64,000 nt of DNA, taken from NCBI GenBank assembly GCA_002811645.1, contig PDIP01000032.1, forward strand, positions 77,806 to 141,805. The letters are read 5' to 3'. Below, one piece after another: positions 31,307 through 42,097 of the stretch (position 1 is its first letter; every line of letters starts with the position of its first letter). This stretch comes from Corallochytrium limacisporum. Taxonomy: Eukaryota; Opisthokonta. The translations under genes were made by a program, and so were the position numbers. The notes beneath the pieces are model-generated. The model was not told the DNA's origin and ran no database searches. It saw nothing but the letters and a program-made list of their open reading frames with translations.

Positions 31307-31934
31307 TTCGCTTCGAGTACTCCTTAACCAAACTTGCAAGATAACTGCTTATCCAAATTCAACGACGATACGGATTTCATGACTTATCCAACTATGCCTA
31401 AGTAATGAATGCGTAACCGGGCTGAAATAGTCATCAGCGTTGCTGCCGGTCCTGCTTCAGGAAGAACCATACGCCCGCACCCATCTCCTAGTCATGCACC
31501 CTGAAGGGGCCTAGGTATAATTCATAGAGTTTGATAGGCGATATTGTATGCGATGATCAATGGGATAGGTCGTGTCCTGGAAGAGTGGTCCGGTCCCATT
31601 CACAGCAATCTTTACAGCTTTGTCCACCGCAAGGAGGTCCTGGACAAGGTCCCCACTGCGCAGTACTTAATGTTCCATAGGTTTTGCGGCGAGAGTTAAA
31701 GGGCAAAATTTAGAACGGTAACAGCGGCTATTTATAGGCGACGCGGGCAGTGTTTTGCAGGGGCGTTGGACCTCCCTGCTATCAGCCCACCGAAAGTTCC
31801 CTAAACCACTATAAAATTGGCCCGAACGTCAAAAGGAGGCAGGCTAAGGGAGGGGGGCACCGTTCTGATCATTGCGATGGTGAGATGGATTAGTGTTTCC
31901 TTGTGTATTCCGGTTTGCGTTCTGTTGATTGTCT
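31307..31934. other. Intergenic spacer
   Basis: About 630 nt between threonine deaminase and the BtrH-like gene, both minus. It holds one 3' UTR and one promoter. A CCTATAAATAG on the minus strand near 31730 is a possible TATA box but lies about 420 nt from the BtrH ATG. No gene seen. Confidence 0.45.
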
Positions 31935-33608
31935 TCACTTGAAGTGCTTTGCGTAGATTGGATTATTGGTTTCCTCGAAATATTGATAGCCGATGCGAGT
32001 CAACTGGGCCTCGAAGCCTTCTGCGACATCTGGAGGGACCTGGATACCGACAAGTACCTGACCAACGTCACTGCCGTAATTTCGGTAGTGGAACAGGCTC
32101 ACGTTGTAATCAGAGCTCAGATTCCCAAGGAAGTTCTTCAATGCGCCTGGCCGCTCGGGGAACTCGAAGCGGAATAGACGTTCGTGAAGAACTCTGTGCG
32201 AGTGGCCACCAACCATGTAGCGTGCATGCAATTTGGCCAGCTCGTTCCTGGTCACGTCCGCCGCAGTCATGTTGCTTTCCGCGTTGATGGCCCGAACCAC
32301 AGAGTCAAGGTCCTCCGAATCCTTGGCACTGAAACTCATCATGATGTTAGCGTTATCGTCATCCGAGTACCGGTAGCTAAATTCTGTTACGTTTCGAGGG
32401 AAGACCTTCGAGTAGAGCTTCATGAAAGCTCCAGGTCTCTCAGGAATATTGCAACTGAGAAGTACCTCGGACGTGTCCGACCGCTCTGCCACAAAGCGCA
32501 GTCTGTCAAAGTTCATGTTCGCACCCGAAGTAATGGCCACCAGGGTCTTGCCCTTGCATCCCGTCATGGCTGCGTATTTCTTTGCTCCCGCAACACCCAA
32601 TGCTCCAGCAGGCTCTACAATGCTTCGTGTATCATAAAATGTGTCCTTGATGGCAGCGCAGATCTCATCCGTGTTAACGAGGATCATGTCATCAACCAGA
32701 TGCTGGCAAACTTCAAACGTATACTCGCCCACAACCTTCACTGCCGCACCGTCTGCAAACAGTCCAACGTTCTCCAGCTCGACCCGTCGTCCGAGCTTCA
32801 GGCTCTGGTACATAGCATCCGCATCCATGGACTCAACACCGATAACCTTGATCTCCGGCCGCACAGCCTTCACATACGCAGCAATGCCAGCCAGCAGTCC
32901 ACCGCCTCCAACACAACAGAGGATGGCCTCGACGTCGTCTCCGATGGTCTTGGCCACAATCTCGGCACCGATGGTGCCCTGACCGGCAATCACCAGTGGG
33001 TCATCATAGGGGTGAATCAGGGTCTGTCCCTCAGCTTCCATGATTCTCATGCACTCTGCCTTAGCTTCGTCAAAGTTGCTTCCGTGAAGCACTACCCGTG
33101 CACCATGGCGCTGTACACCCATGACCTTAATGGTCGGTGTGGCAACCGGCATTACAATAGTTGCATCGATGCCCAAATGGGCCGCACTCATGGCGACTCC
33201 TTGGGCATGGTTTCCAGCACTGCACGCAATCACACCGGCTTGCCGTTCCTCGGAAGTGAGATGAGCAATCTTATTGTGCGCACCACGTAGCTTGAAGCTG
33301 AAAACCGGTTGCATGTCCTCACGCTTGAGGTAAATGTTGTTCCCGCAAGCCTTGGACAGATTATGAGCATGGGTCAGAGGCGTGTTCATGCAAATGTCGT
33401 ATACCCGAGAGGTCAGAATCTTCTCCAGATAGCGATGTTGACGTACTCGTTCACTTAGAGGCAGTTTTGCCTCAACCTCGTCAATAGCGGCTGTCACCTT
33501 TGATCGAACCTGCGATGCAAAGATGGGCGCCACACGGTTTCCGGCACGGCCGCACCGACCAACTTTAACGCTTGACCAGCCCAGGGTCCTGCCCAAGGTT
33601 GTTGCCAT
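31935..33608 (-). CDS. Threonine ammonia-lyase (biosynthetic threonine deaminase), mitochondrial
   Basis: 557 aa, single exon. The N-terminal 35 residues are basic and Ser/Gly-rich without acids, like a mitochondrial targeting peptide. PLP domain: SFKLRGA with Lys106 as the Schiff-base lysine, SAGNHAQG at 130-137 and the GGGGLLAG phosphate loop at 234-241. Two ACT-like domains follow (about 385-460 and 485-557; ERPGAFMKLYSK and ERPGALKNFLGN mark their starts). It turns threonine into 2-oxobutyrate, the first step to isoleucine. The twin ACT-like tail is the feedback-regulated long form (IlvA/yeast Ilv1), normally inhibited by isoleucine. Animals lack this long biosynthetic form. Confidence 0.94.
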   Translation of the reverse strand: MATTLGRTLGWSSVKVGRCGRAGNRVAPIFASQVRSKVTAAIDEVEAKLPLSERVRQHRYLEKILTSRVYDICMNTPLTHAHNLSKACGNNIYLKREDMQPVFSFKLRGAHNKIAHLTSEERQAGVIACSAGNHAQGVAMSAAHLGIDATIVMPVATPTIKVMGVQRHGARVVLHGSNFDEAKAECMRIMEAEGQTLIHPYDDPLVIAGQGTIGAEIVAKTIGDDVEAILCCVGGGGLLAGIAAYVKAVRPEIKVIGVESMDADAMYQSLKLGRRVELENVGLFADGAAVKVVGEYTFEVCQHLVDDMILVNTDEICAAIKDTFYDTRSIVEPAGALGVAGAKKYAAMTGCKGKTLVAITSGANMNFDRLRFVAERSDTSEVLLSCNIPERPGAFMKLYSKVFPRNVTEFSYRYSDDDNANIMMSFSAKDSEDLDSVVRAINAESNMTAADVTRNELAKLHARYMVGGHSHRVLHERLFRFEFPERPGALKNFLGNLSSDYNVSLFHYRNYGSDVGQVLVGIQVPPDVAEGFEAQLTRIGYQYFEETNNPIYAKHFK

Positions 33609-36115
33609 GGTTCTGTACTCTATGGTATCTAATTTGTCTGCTGGGCACTAATGGATGATCCTCAAACCATCACACGACACCCCAAAGCTCTGTTGGGAAT
33701 GATGATGATGACTTCGAATGCCCGGGTGCTGACCATCCACACATCCTCTGACACTGAGTTGTGGTGTCTCAAACACCTTAACACGGTGCTTGCTTTCACT
33801 CCCCACGTTTTGCAGACCGGGTCTTGCAACTGCTAGCTACCAAATCCCTTTACATCGCTACTTCGTTGGCCCCAGCAGTAACTAAAGAGTGCTCTCTGAT
33901 GTTCATGGGTGACAACGGCGCCACACAGTGGCACCCTCCCTCACCAGCCACCTTGCACAGCGCCGCTGCCGTGCTGTCGTTGCCCGTGGGTAGAGTATTA
34001 GGCGCAAGTGAAAGAGGGTAAACTGTAATACACTGCCGGTTAATTGCGAATGCATTGTTCGAATGCGCTGCATTTTGCTGCTGATGTGGCTCGGCCCGTG
34101 TGCACCAAAAACGTCATCCTCGGTCAGTCGTCCCGCAGTTTCTCCATTGTGACTGTATCATTTCGAGTCCCACACGGCCCACACAGAAGAAAAAACATTG
34201 AAATCAAACCTCATTGAGCGGGAATTGAGTGGGGGAACGGGGGGCTTCGCGGACTCCTACTTTTCTTCTCCCTCCCGGGGAGCCCCACCCACCAGCCGGC
34301 GCGGCCGCCCCGCTGCGCCTCCCACCGAATCTCTAATGAGCGGCCTGGCGAAGGCCGGATTCACCGTAGCCTTGGTACTCGCGGCCTGCTCGCTGCGCGC
34401 GGCCCCTCCGCCTAAATTTGGACAGAAAGACAGGGGAGGGGTTGCCGAAACCACTGGAGGGACATCCAATACTGCGTACTCGAGCTTTTGCTGACGATGC
34501 AACTAACACTGAACTGTTACTTTTTATGTTAAACTCTGGCACGTGTGGCTCAGCTCTGCCAGTGGAGCGCCCGTGATGGAAAAAACCAAGGAAGTTAGTG
34601 CCGCAGTCGCAGACCAAGACGGAAAAAATTGGTGGTTATCAACCATGGAGATCGTCCTACAGCTTATCCTTAGGCTTCCTAGCGGGCACTTAAGTTGCTT
34701 TATCGCCATCTGTGCTATCGAGCATGGTGGGACATGGTCATTCAATATAAGAACCCGGTGACTTTGGTCAATGATTCGCGAGCGCCAATCCCTATGATAG
34801 TGAGCACTGTGAGAATTTCCCAAGCGGGGCGGGATCCCTGGATAGGTGCAACACTTGGGCGCGGCGCCAATTCTTTGGTGCGCCGATGATGGTGGACCGA
34901 TACTCGCAGCGGAAGAGTAACTAGGAGTTCACGATGGTAAAGCTTGGCTGCATGATGTCCCCCCGTTTTGAAGAAACTATGACCTCTAAAGGCTTCCTTT
35001 GCAAAGCGTTGGGACCCAACGTAGGCAAGAGTGTACGAGAGACACAAAGATCAATTCAGACAGGGGGGGCGGACAGGGAGTGTGTATAAAAGTAGGGGTT
35101 CAGTTTGGTCAATACATTTTTTTATTAAACATGGGCAGAAAAAAATACGTTAGTTCCAAACTCCGGAGGGGAGTGCTGCATCAGTCGCCAGGGCTGGCGC
35201 GGTGTGGAATGTTCGCCCTTCGAATGTACAGCGGCACATGAGCCACGGCACCTGTCTGACCTATTTCAATTTCCTATACATCCACGTGGAGGATACAAAA
35301 GGGGTTGTATTTCAGGCGCGAAAAATTGAAGTTCATTCACTATGGAAGCCATTCGTCACCCATCAGCCAGTCAAGCAGTGATTCCCTCTTGCTCCCCGCT
35401 GTGCACATGAGCTTGAGGAAAGGAAGTGATGCGGAATCGAAAGTTCCTGGATACCGGTCGGGCCAAGTGGAGTTGTGCACGGATCTCTACCCAATACGCT
35501 ACTGGGGGACATTGGGGTCATTTGTCTTCTTCACCAGCACCTTCTTGCCGTGCCACCCAACCCGTGCGTGGCGTCGAGCGGGCAGTAATATCCCTCCGGT
35601 TGACCCTAGAGAATATAGATTTCACCCTTAGAACGGGGCTTAAATTGGGTGTGTATGGGCTGACAGATGGGCGGGGGGTTTGGTTGGTGGTGAGGTCCTC
35701 TGACTTCTCGCTTGGTCCGCGGCGGTCAAGTCTCTATCTATCGGTCAGGCGGGCGAGGGTGCCACCGCCTTTCTCCCGTGGGAGAGCTAGGATCTTTGGG
35801 GTGGGGGAGGCAGAAGCGACTCTTTGTGCCAACTCCGTGGCAGTTATAGGGTGTCGGAACCCATCTGGATTCGAGTGCGCTGATGCTCAGTTGCCCAGGC
35901 TAGCGTTTGGTGTCTCATGTATCGGATTTGGACGGTCCATGAATGACTCGTCGGCGTGCGTACCATGTATCAGGGTATTCAGGTATCAGGACAATCCTAG
36001 TTCTGACGAGGTGGCACAACTCAACCGCAAAAGGTAAGGTCAGGTCAAGCGACGGGAATAGTGACGATGGCATCTTTCTAGTATCATTATCAAAACAGAT
36101 ACAAACATAGCAACC
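33609..36115. other. 2.5-kb intergenic region, divergent
   Basis: Lies between threonine deaminase (-) and aminodeoxychorismate synthase (+) and should hold both promoters. The longest frame is 35426-36037. A TATAAAAG at about 35085-35092 has no gene behind it. No RNA gene or mobile element recognised. Confidence 0.5.
35426..36037 (+). CDS. Doubtful 203-aa open reading frame upstream of the ADC synthase gene
   Basis: A 203-codon frame with an Arg- and Ser-rich translation, no motif and no membrane segment. It ends 78 nt before the ATG of the ADC synthase gene, so it would sit in that gene's promoter or leader. Most likely a chance frame. Confidence 0.12.
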   Translation: MMRNRKFLDTGRAKWSCARISTQYATGGHWGHLSSSPAPSCRATQPVRGVERAVISLRLTLENIDFTLRTGLKLGVYGLTDGRGVWLVVRSSDFSLGPRRSSLYLSVRRARVPPPFSRGRARIFGVGEAEATLCANSVAVIGCRNPSGFECADAQLPRLAFGVSCIGFGRSMNDSSACVPCIRVFRYQDNPSSDEVAQLNRKR

Positions 36116-38494
36116 ATGGACACGGAACAGCGCCCGCAGTCCGTGCGGTGCCTGATCATAGATAATTACGACTCGTTCACCTACAACATTTTTCAGTACT
36201 TGGCATCTATGAAAGAATGCGACACACCGCTGGTAGTGCACAACAATCAATATAGCTTCACGGGCGTGAAAGGAATCATCGATAAGTACAGCATCAATGC
36301 CGTCATTGTAGGACCAGGTCCGGGCAGTCCGAAGGTCGCGGGCGACGTAGGAGTGAGCTCAGAAGTCATTGAATTCTGTGAGCAGCGTGAGATACCCCTT
36401 CTGGGCATATGCCTGGGACACCAACTAATGGCTTACTTGCACGGAGGCGATGTAGTGCGGGCTCCCACGGTCATGCACGGTCGGCTGAGTCACCTGAAAG
36501 ATGGCGTAGAATGTCAGGATCAGTACACAGGTAAGCACCAGAACTTGTTTGATGACACCAAATTGTTCAATGGAGCTCTCAAGGTTGTTCGGTACCACTC
36601 CCTACATGTACCCAAGAAGTCCTTGCCCGACTGTTACCACATAACTGCCGTCACAGACGATGCAGAGGAGATCATTATGGGTATGCAGCATCGCACCTTA
36701 CCGCATTATGGCATGCAATTTCACCCCGAGTCTATTTCTACCAACGCAGGCTTCCAGCTCCTGCGCAACTTTGTGCGCGCGGCGCAGGCAACATTTACAG
36801 GAGATAGTACAGAAGCCTCACCAATTCGGAAGTCCGGGGCGGAGACCTTAACCTCAGAATCGATCACATCGGCCAGTTTAACCACCGAAGAGACTCCGTC
36901 AGTGCTTAGTGATGGAGCAAACGGAGAAGATGGTCCTATAGTTGCCATGCAAAGAGATTTAGACCCGGCGTTGGTGGACCGTCTGATGCGGAACCCTTGC
37001 GATTTCTACGAAACCGCTTTTGGACCCACCGAATTCTCGTTTTGGCTCGACTCTGCGAGAGTTGAAGAAGGATTGAGTCGGTACTCGTTCATGGGCTATG
37101 GCAGCAAGTTTGAATACCATAACGATGGCCGGCTGATACACAGTATATGCAAGGAGGATGGTTGCCTGGACAAAGTCCAGCGCCGTGACGCGGAGATCAA
37201 GAATGAGAAGGACTCCTTCCGTCGCTGGCTTGATGCATACATGCAGGACCATCAAGTACACCCTTGGCGCCAGGGTCCGAATGCGCTGACCGTTCCCTTT
37301 GCAACTGGTCTTGTGGGCTACTTTGGCTACAACTTGAACATGGAAAAGAAGGTCGACGACGATTGTGACACAGCGGACGTTCCTGACGCAGCCTTTATCG
37401 AGTGTCTGGCAGCAATTGCTTTTGACCATCTCGAACATTCAGCTTGCGTCGTGTTCCTTAACACTAGCAAGGGCCGCAAGGTTGCTGATGAACTCATGAA
37501 CAAGATTACAGGTTACAGCAGTGGCCAACGTCAGCAATCCAAGAGATCTAGTGGGAACGGTCTCCAGCACAAGTCCTCCGAGCCATTGTTCCGTGTGCAC
37601 AAGAATCGCAATACTTACGTTGCCGCTATCAAGAAAGCGCAGGAGCTAATCGAGGCTGGCGAGACCTACGAGGTCTGCCTAACCACACAGATCGATTCCA
37701 GCGCTCAGCCAGATCCCTTTGTTCTCTACGGAGAGCTGCGTACTCGGAATCCGGCGCCTTATGGTGCTTTCTTCCGCATGGGACCTAAGCTCAACATCCT
37801 CAGCTCCTCACCGGAACGCTTCCTTCGCATCGATGCACAACGCACTGCAGAATCGAAACCTATCAAAGGCACCGTTGCGCGAAGTGATGATCCGGTCATC
37901 GATGAGTACCGTAGGAACGCCCTGGGCAAGAATGACAAGGATTTCAGCGAAAATCTCATGATTGTAGACCTCCTCCGAAATGATTTGGGCCGTGTCTGTG
38001 AACACGGCTCGGTAGAGGTCACCAAGCTCATGAATGTGGAGAGCTACGCTACGGTCCACCAGTTGGTGAGCACCATTCGTGGCCATCTCGCCCGTGATCA
38101 GTCTCAGATTGATTGCATCAAGGCCTGCCACCCCCCTGGATCCATGACTGGTGCACCTAAGGTGCGCACCATGACAATCTTGGAGGAACTGGAAGGCGAG
38201 CCCCGCGGCATCTACAGCGGGACCATGGGCTTCTTGTCCTTCGACGGTTCCGTAGATCTTGCCGTGGTTATCCGTACCATTGTATTGCACCCTGAGGGTC
38301 TTTCTATCGGTGCTGGTGGTGCCATTGTTGCCCTGAGTGATCCCGAAGATGAATGGGATGAGATGCTGCTCAAGGCACGGGCACCGATGCTCTGTATTGC
38401 GCGTGCTCTGGAAATGAACGATGTGGCCGACCCGACCAAGGAACTCCTGGTCACGACTGCAGGGCGCGGTGCGCGTACTATGTCTCAGAGCTAA
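36116..38494 (+). CDS. Aminodeoxychorismate synthase, fused PabA-PabB type
   Basis: 792 aa, single exon. Residues about 10-225 are a class I glutamine amidotransferase: oxyanion-strand GPGPGSP near 66, nucleophile Cys99 in LLGICLGHQ, and His203/Glu205 in MQFHPES. A 60-residue Ser/Thr-rich linker leads to the chorismate-binding domain (about 285-770). There PIKGT gives the Lys that separates PabB from anthranilate synthase (PIAGT), and ENLMIVDLLRNDLGR, HPPGSMTGAPK and the glycine-rich segment near the end are present. It makes 4-amino-4-deoxychorismate from chorismate and glutamine, the branch to p-aminobenzoate and folate. The fused form is typical of fungi, plants and apicomplexans and is absent from animals. 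The start follows an ACCATGG context. Confidence 0.94.
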   Translation: MDTEQRPQSVRCLIIDNYDSFTYNIFQYLASMKECDTPLVVHNNQYSFTGVKGIIDKYSINAVIVGPGPGSPKVAGDVGVSSEVIEFCEQREIPLLGICLGHQLMAYLHGGDVVRAPTVMHGRLSHLKDGVECQDQYTGKHQNLFDDTKLFNGALKVVRYHSLHVPKKSLPDCYHITAVTDDAEEIIMGMQHRTLPHYGMQFHPESISTNAGFQLLRNFVRAAQATFTGDSTEASPIRKSGAETLTSESITSASLTTEETPSVLSDGANGEDGPIVAMQRDLDPALVDRLMRNPCDFYETAFGPTEFSFWLDSARVEEGLSRYSFMGYGSKFEYHNDGRLIHSICKEDGCLDKVQRRDAEIKNEKDSFRRWLDAYMQDHQVHPWRQGPNALTVPFATGLVGYFGYNLNMEKKVDDDCDTADVPDAAFIECLAAIAFDHLEHSACVVFLNTSKGRKVADELMNKITGYSSGQRQQSKRSSGNGLQHKSSEPLFRVHKNRNTYVAAIKKAQELIEAGETYEVCLTTQIDSSAQPDPFVLYGELRTRNPAPYGAFFRMGPKLNILSSSPERFLRIDAQRTAESKPIKGTVARSDDPVIDEYRRNALGKNDKDFSENLMIVDLLRNDLGRVCEHGSVEVTKLMNVESYATVHQLVSTIRGHLARDQSQIDCIKACHPPGSMTGAPKVRTMTILEELEGEPRGIYSGTMGFLSFDGSVDLAVVIRTIVLHPEGLSIGAGGAIVALSDPEDEWDEMLLKARAPMLCIARALEMNDVADPTKELLVTTAGRGARTMSQS

Positions 38495-39017
38495 GATTGG
38501 TTGAAACATGACTGATATTTAAAGAAAAATTCGACATATCCATACCTAACATGCATTGTCATGTCCATAATAGATCCATACATCCCCATACCAACTTCCG
38601 GGTTACATCACCAACACAACACCACTGTTCCTATTCTATACTGAAAGTACTCTCCCCCGCTGTGCTTGCCGGTGCGACAAATTCTCTTCTCAGGCTGCCA
38701 GCTCAGCGCTTGAAGGGTGGAGAAAATCTGGTGCCTCGCCCGGCAATGGGAGTTGCAGGGGAGGGGTGGGTGTGAGGAGACGGGGGGGAATTCGGTTGTG
38801 CCAGGGAATTTCGAACGAGCTGCTATTTCACAGCGTGACAAGAGGAAAAACAAGGCTCCAAATTGTTGGTACTGTCCCTGTTAACCACAAAGGGTGAACA
38901 CTCCATGATTTGACACCTTCTTTAGTGAACGGGTTTTGTACAGATATCACACTTGCGTTGAGAAGAAAACAGGGAGAGGACGCTTTTTAGAATAGTATTG
39001 AGTATAGAACACTCAAG
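38495..39017. other. Intergenic spacer
   Basis: About 520 nt between two plus-strand genes: a 3' UTR, a G-rich patch at 38755-38790 and presumably the promoter of the small membrane-protein gene. Nothing else seen. Confidence 0.45.
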
Positions 39018-39413
39018 ATGGCATCTTCATATCAGTCTATCGGTGGAATGGATAACACTACAGAGCAGGATCGCATATCAAAGTATGAGACACGTCTGCC
39101 TTTTAAGCTCGAGGTCCTGGCTGCGGGTGCCTATGCCCTCGGACCGATCAGTGGCCTGACTCTGCTCATCCTCGAGCACAAGAACGACTACGTCCGTTTT
39201 CATGCCTGGCAATCCGTTCTTACTCTTGGTATCATGCTACTACTGCACTTGATCTTCATATGGAGCACTGTCATGAGCTGGCTACTGTTCGTCGGAGATC
39301 TGTGTCTCATTGGTTGGCTCGGCTACAATGCTTATATCGAGAGCGATGCGCTCAACAGGTACAAGGTCCCTTACATCGGTGACATTGCCGAGCGCTGGGT
39401 TGAGGAAGAGTAA
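39018..39413 (+). CDS. Small DUF4870/UPF0132-like membrane protein
   Basis: 131 aa. After a polar 30-residue head there are three hydrophobic segments: about 33-52 (ending GLTLLILE), about 68-88 (LTLGIMLLLHLIFIW) and about 89-108 (LLFVGDLCLIGWLGYNAY). The motif EHKNDYVRFHAWQSV between the first two is the hallmark of this family (charged residues, then VRFHAxQS). The tail IGDIAERWVEEE is cytosolic by appearance. Members are found in bacteria, archaea and fungi; no biochemical function is settled. Length is typical. Family call is good, function unknown. Confidence 0.75.
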   Translation: MASSYQSIGGMDNTTEQDRISKYETRLPFKLEVLAAGAYALGPISGLTLLILEHKNDYVRFHAWQSVLTLGIMLLLHLIFIWSTVMSWLLFVGDLCLIGWLGYNAYIESDALNRYKVPYIGDIAERWVEEE

Positions 39414-39785
39414 AGGGCTATGCACAGTTTCCAAACTTATACAGGTCTGATGTAAATGCAGAATTAAAACACACCATTTAATCTATTTATTGTTCTCTGT
39501 CTCTCATGTTCGTTTCCGACTTCAAGGCCTTTATTGATTGATAATGTGCAGTTGTTGGCCTTGCCTTGTGAGGCTTTCTTCAACTAATTCATTTGTTTAT
39601 TTCCGCAACTTTTTGCAGTACATTTACGATACCAACTCAGTGACGTAAGCGGGAGAGTAGGGGTGGTAGTGTCCCAAAGATTCAGCCAGGGTCGAGTTCG
39701 ATGCCCTCTCCGGGCCTCTTTCTCCCCCTCCCGCACAAGGCGGACTTGCGGAGACATTTTTGCCGGGAGGCTTCATCCGCATCCG
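39414..39785. other. Intergenic spacer
   Basis: About 370 nt, AT-rich in its first half. The frame of the following monooxygenase is open back to 39663 but without an ATG, so this part is treated as leader. Confidence 0.45.
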
Positions 39786-41867
39786 ATGTTGCATGGCTAT
39801 TTCAAAGGCCATGCAACAATGACAGAGCTAAATTCTAATATGCAGAACCTGGGCAATGCCATCAAAGGGGACACACAACCGAACAATGACATGAAACCAG
39901 TAGGGATTATCGGTGGAGGGCCAGTCGGTCTCACATTTGCGGCCCTTCTGGCCAAGTTTCGCGTGCCGTCCGTGGTGATCGAGGCAAAGAGCACTCTAAG
40001 TGACCATCCTCAGGCACATTTCATTGGCGCACGCTCCATGGAAATATTTCGTAACATTGATAGAGGGTTAGCAGATGACATCATCAATTCAACACCGCCA
40101 AAGTCGGACTGGGCACACTTCGCGTACACCACAGCTGCGTTGGACGAGCCGTTTGCGGCTTCGAATCACTTTGACACCTTAGCTGCTCGGGATTATGCTC
40201 GATTCACGCCAACGCCACCGGCCCATTTGGCACAGACTTGGTTGCTGCCAAAGCTACGCCGTCTTCTTGGGGAAAAGGCCCCGTTCAAGGACTTTGTGAC
40301 AATCCTTGATGGGCACCGAGCGGATCCTCGATCTCTGGCCCTAGATTCCTCTGTCGATAACGGACCCGTTAGAGTCAAGAGCAGTAATAATGGTGTTCAA
40401 AATGTACAGGGGCATGAATTCAGCTTCCTTCTGGCCGCGGATGGTGCCACATCAACTTTTCGGGAGCATTGGGGAGAGCGCCAGCAGGGCAAGTTCCGCC
40501 TCCAGAGACTACTGAACATTCACTTCCGCAGCAGTCTGCTTGCTGATGCACTGCGACAGTCATTGAACTCTAAGGTCATGGCATCTCCAGCTATGCTATA
40601 CTTTGTGTACAATCCACAGATTATCGCAGTGTTGGTGAATCATTCGCTGGACGAAGGGGAGTTTGCCCTACAAGTACCATACTTTCCACCCATGGAAGAT
40701 CCAGATAGTGATGACTTTGAATTTCATAAGCAGCAGGTCCTTAAAGCGGTGATGCCTTTGGACCATCAGCGGGGCACATATCAGGACACTGACAGTATCA
40801 AGCGTAGCATCAAGATCCAGAGTGTAAAGAAATGGAGCATGAATGCGTCAATGCTCCCAAATATGGTACATGAATCCAACCGACTGGCTTTCGCAGGCGA
40901 TGCAGCCCATCAATACCCGCCAAGCGGGGGCTTTGGCATGAACACTGGTCTCGGGGACGCTCATGCGCTCGCTTGGCGCCTGGCGAGGGAGGTTCACAGT
41001 GGTGGCAGGAGCGAGAAGAGCTGGGCTGTCTCGCTGCGAGAATGGAACGATGAGCGGATCCACGTAATCAGGTCTAACCTTGCACAGAGCATGAAAAACT
41101 ACAATGCGGTGGTGAAAACTTCCACCTTGCTGGGGCTGGATCCGCGCCTGGCTTCCACAGTCGATGGGATGATCAATTGGACCGCAGGGCGCCTGATGCC
41201 AACTTCACTAGCGCAAAGCCTCCATTCTACCGTACTTAGCATGGGTCGGCACCAAATGGACAGCGCGGTAATGAAGTCCGTGATTGGACACAGCCGCGTT
41301 CGTGCAGTCCAGCAGCAGATCGCCCGTGGGGAATCTCTCCAGCTCTTCTTCGCAGGACAAGATCTAGACTACTCGTACAAACAACAGTACGGTACGGAAC
41401 GGATGGCATTTGAGAGCGCCTTTGTTGTGAAAACAGACTACGGAGACCCATGTTCGCGTAAGTCCAAAACATCTTGTACGTCATATCAGTATAGTGCACG
41501 CAGAGTCTGAGTATACTAACAGCTCTCTTCGTTTCTTTAATTTGATAATGTTTTCTTTACAGTACCCGGGCGGAGAATGCCTCATCTCTGGTTGACAAAC
41601 CAAACCAATGGATCCCGTCTGAGCACGCTCGACCTTATTGGCGAGGATACGGAGGACACGATGTTTGTCCTGCCAGCGCCTGGAGCGATCATTCCTGATA
41701 CAACAACACACTCAGGCCCCTGTTACGTGATTCACCCTGACTCTACAGACTACCGACCTGATTCTGAAGTGTACAATGCTATGGTCCGTACCTTGGATCC
41801 TCAGGAAGCACTAATTCTGCGTGTTCGACCAGATGGGACAGTTTTTGACTTTGATATCGCTAGCTAA
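39786..41867 (+). CDS. FAD-dependent monooxygenase of the phenol-hydroxylase type, two exons
   Basis: Coding parts 39786-41457 and 41563-41867; 658 aa. The intron is in phase 1 and the join restores a continuous C-terminal domain. FAD fingerprint GIIGGGPVGLTFAALLAKF near residue 40, ending in E of VVIEAKS; the DG motif as LLAADGATSTFRE; the second FAD motif as LAFAGDAAHQYPPSGGFGMNTGLGDA. The second exon opens with LPGRRMPHLWL and continues as a thioredoxin-like domain, the usual C-terminus of phenol hydroxylase-like flavoproteins. Such enzymes hydroxylate aromatic or polyketide substrates with NADPH and O2; the substrate is unknown. The start could also be the ATG at 39819. The first 40 residues are not part of the fold. 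Confidence 0.85.
41458..41562 (+). other. Spliceosomal intron, 105 nt
   Basis: GTAAGT donor at 41458, perfect TACTAAC branch site near 41514-41520, pyrimidine-rich stretch and TTTACAG acceptor ending at 41562. The join is in frame and the resulting protein motif is conserved. Confidence 0.9.
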
Positions 41868-41887
41868 CAAATGCCTGTTTTCTTACG

Positions 41888-42097
41888 TTATGATTTACCC
41901 GGTTTGTTGATTGGTGACAGTTGTGCTTTGCCATATGTGCGAACATAAGACTTCAGACCTTTGCGCAGAGTGGTGAGCTGTTCTGTAATATCTGGATTTA
42001 AGTACTTGACACCGCTGTCTGTCTCGGGGCTGGTGAACTGCTTCAGAGACTTGTATGCACCGGTCTCATTGACGGCGTCAATCGACAATACTTCCAT
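41888..42097 (-). CDS. Small hypothetical protein, 69 aa
   Basis: A 69-codon frame from the ATG at 42097. The translation is hydrophilic, rich in Lys, Ser and Thr, with a likely helix in its middle (DITEQLTTLRKGLKSYVRTY). It occupies the short space after the monooxygenase stop, which it meets tail to tail 20 nt away, and is divergent to the TBC gene. Composition and placement look gene-like, but I recognise no family. An additional upstream exon cannot be excluded. Confidence 0.4.
   Translation of the reverse strand: MEVLSIDAVNETGAYKSLKQFTSPETDSGVKYLNPDITEQLTTLRKGLKSYVRTYGKAQLSPINKPGKS

Noticed and set aside
32184-33290. 368-codon plus-strand frame
   Set aside because: Antisense to threonine deaminase; rich in His, Ser and Arg as expected for a shadow frame.
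35084-35092. TATAAAAG promoter-like motif
   Set aside because: No credible gene starts within 300 nt downstream; the nearest plus-strand gene begins about 1 kb away.
36116-38494. Anthranilate synthase component I/II fusion
   Set aside because: The chorismate-binding domain reads PIKGT, not PIAGT, which marks PabB-type aminodeoxychorismate synthase.
37808-38509. 233-codon minus-strand frame
   Set aside because: Antisense to the PabB half of the aminodeoxychorismate synthase gene.
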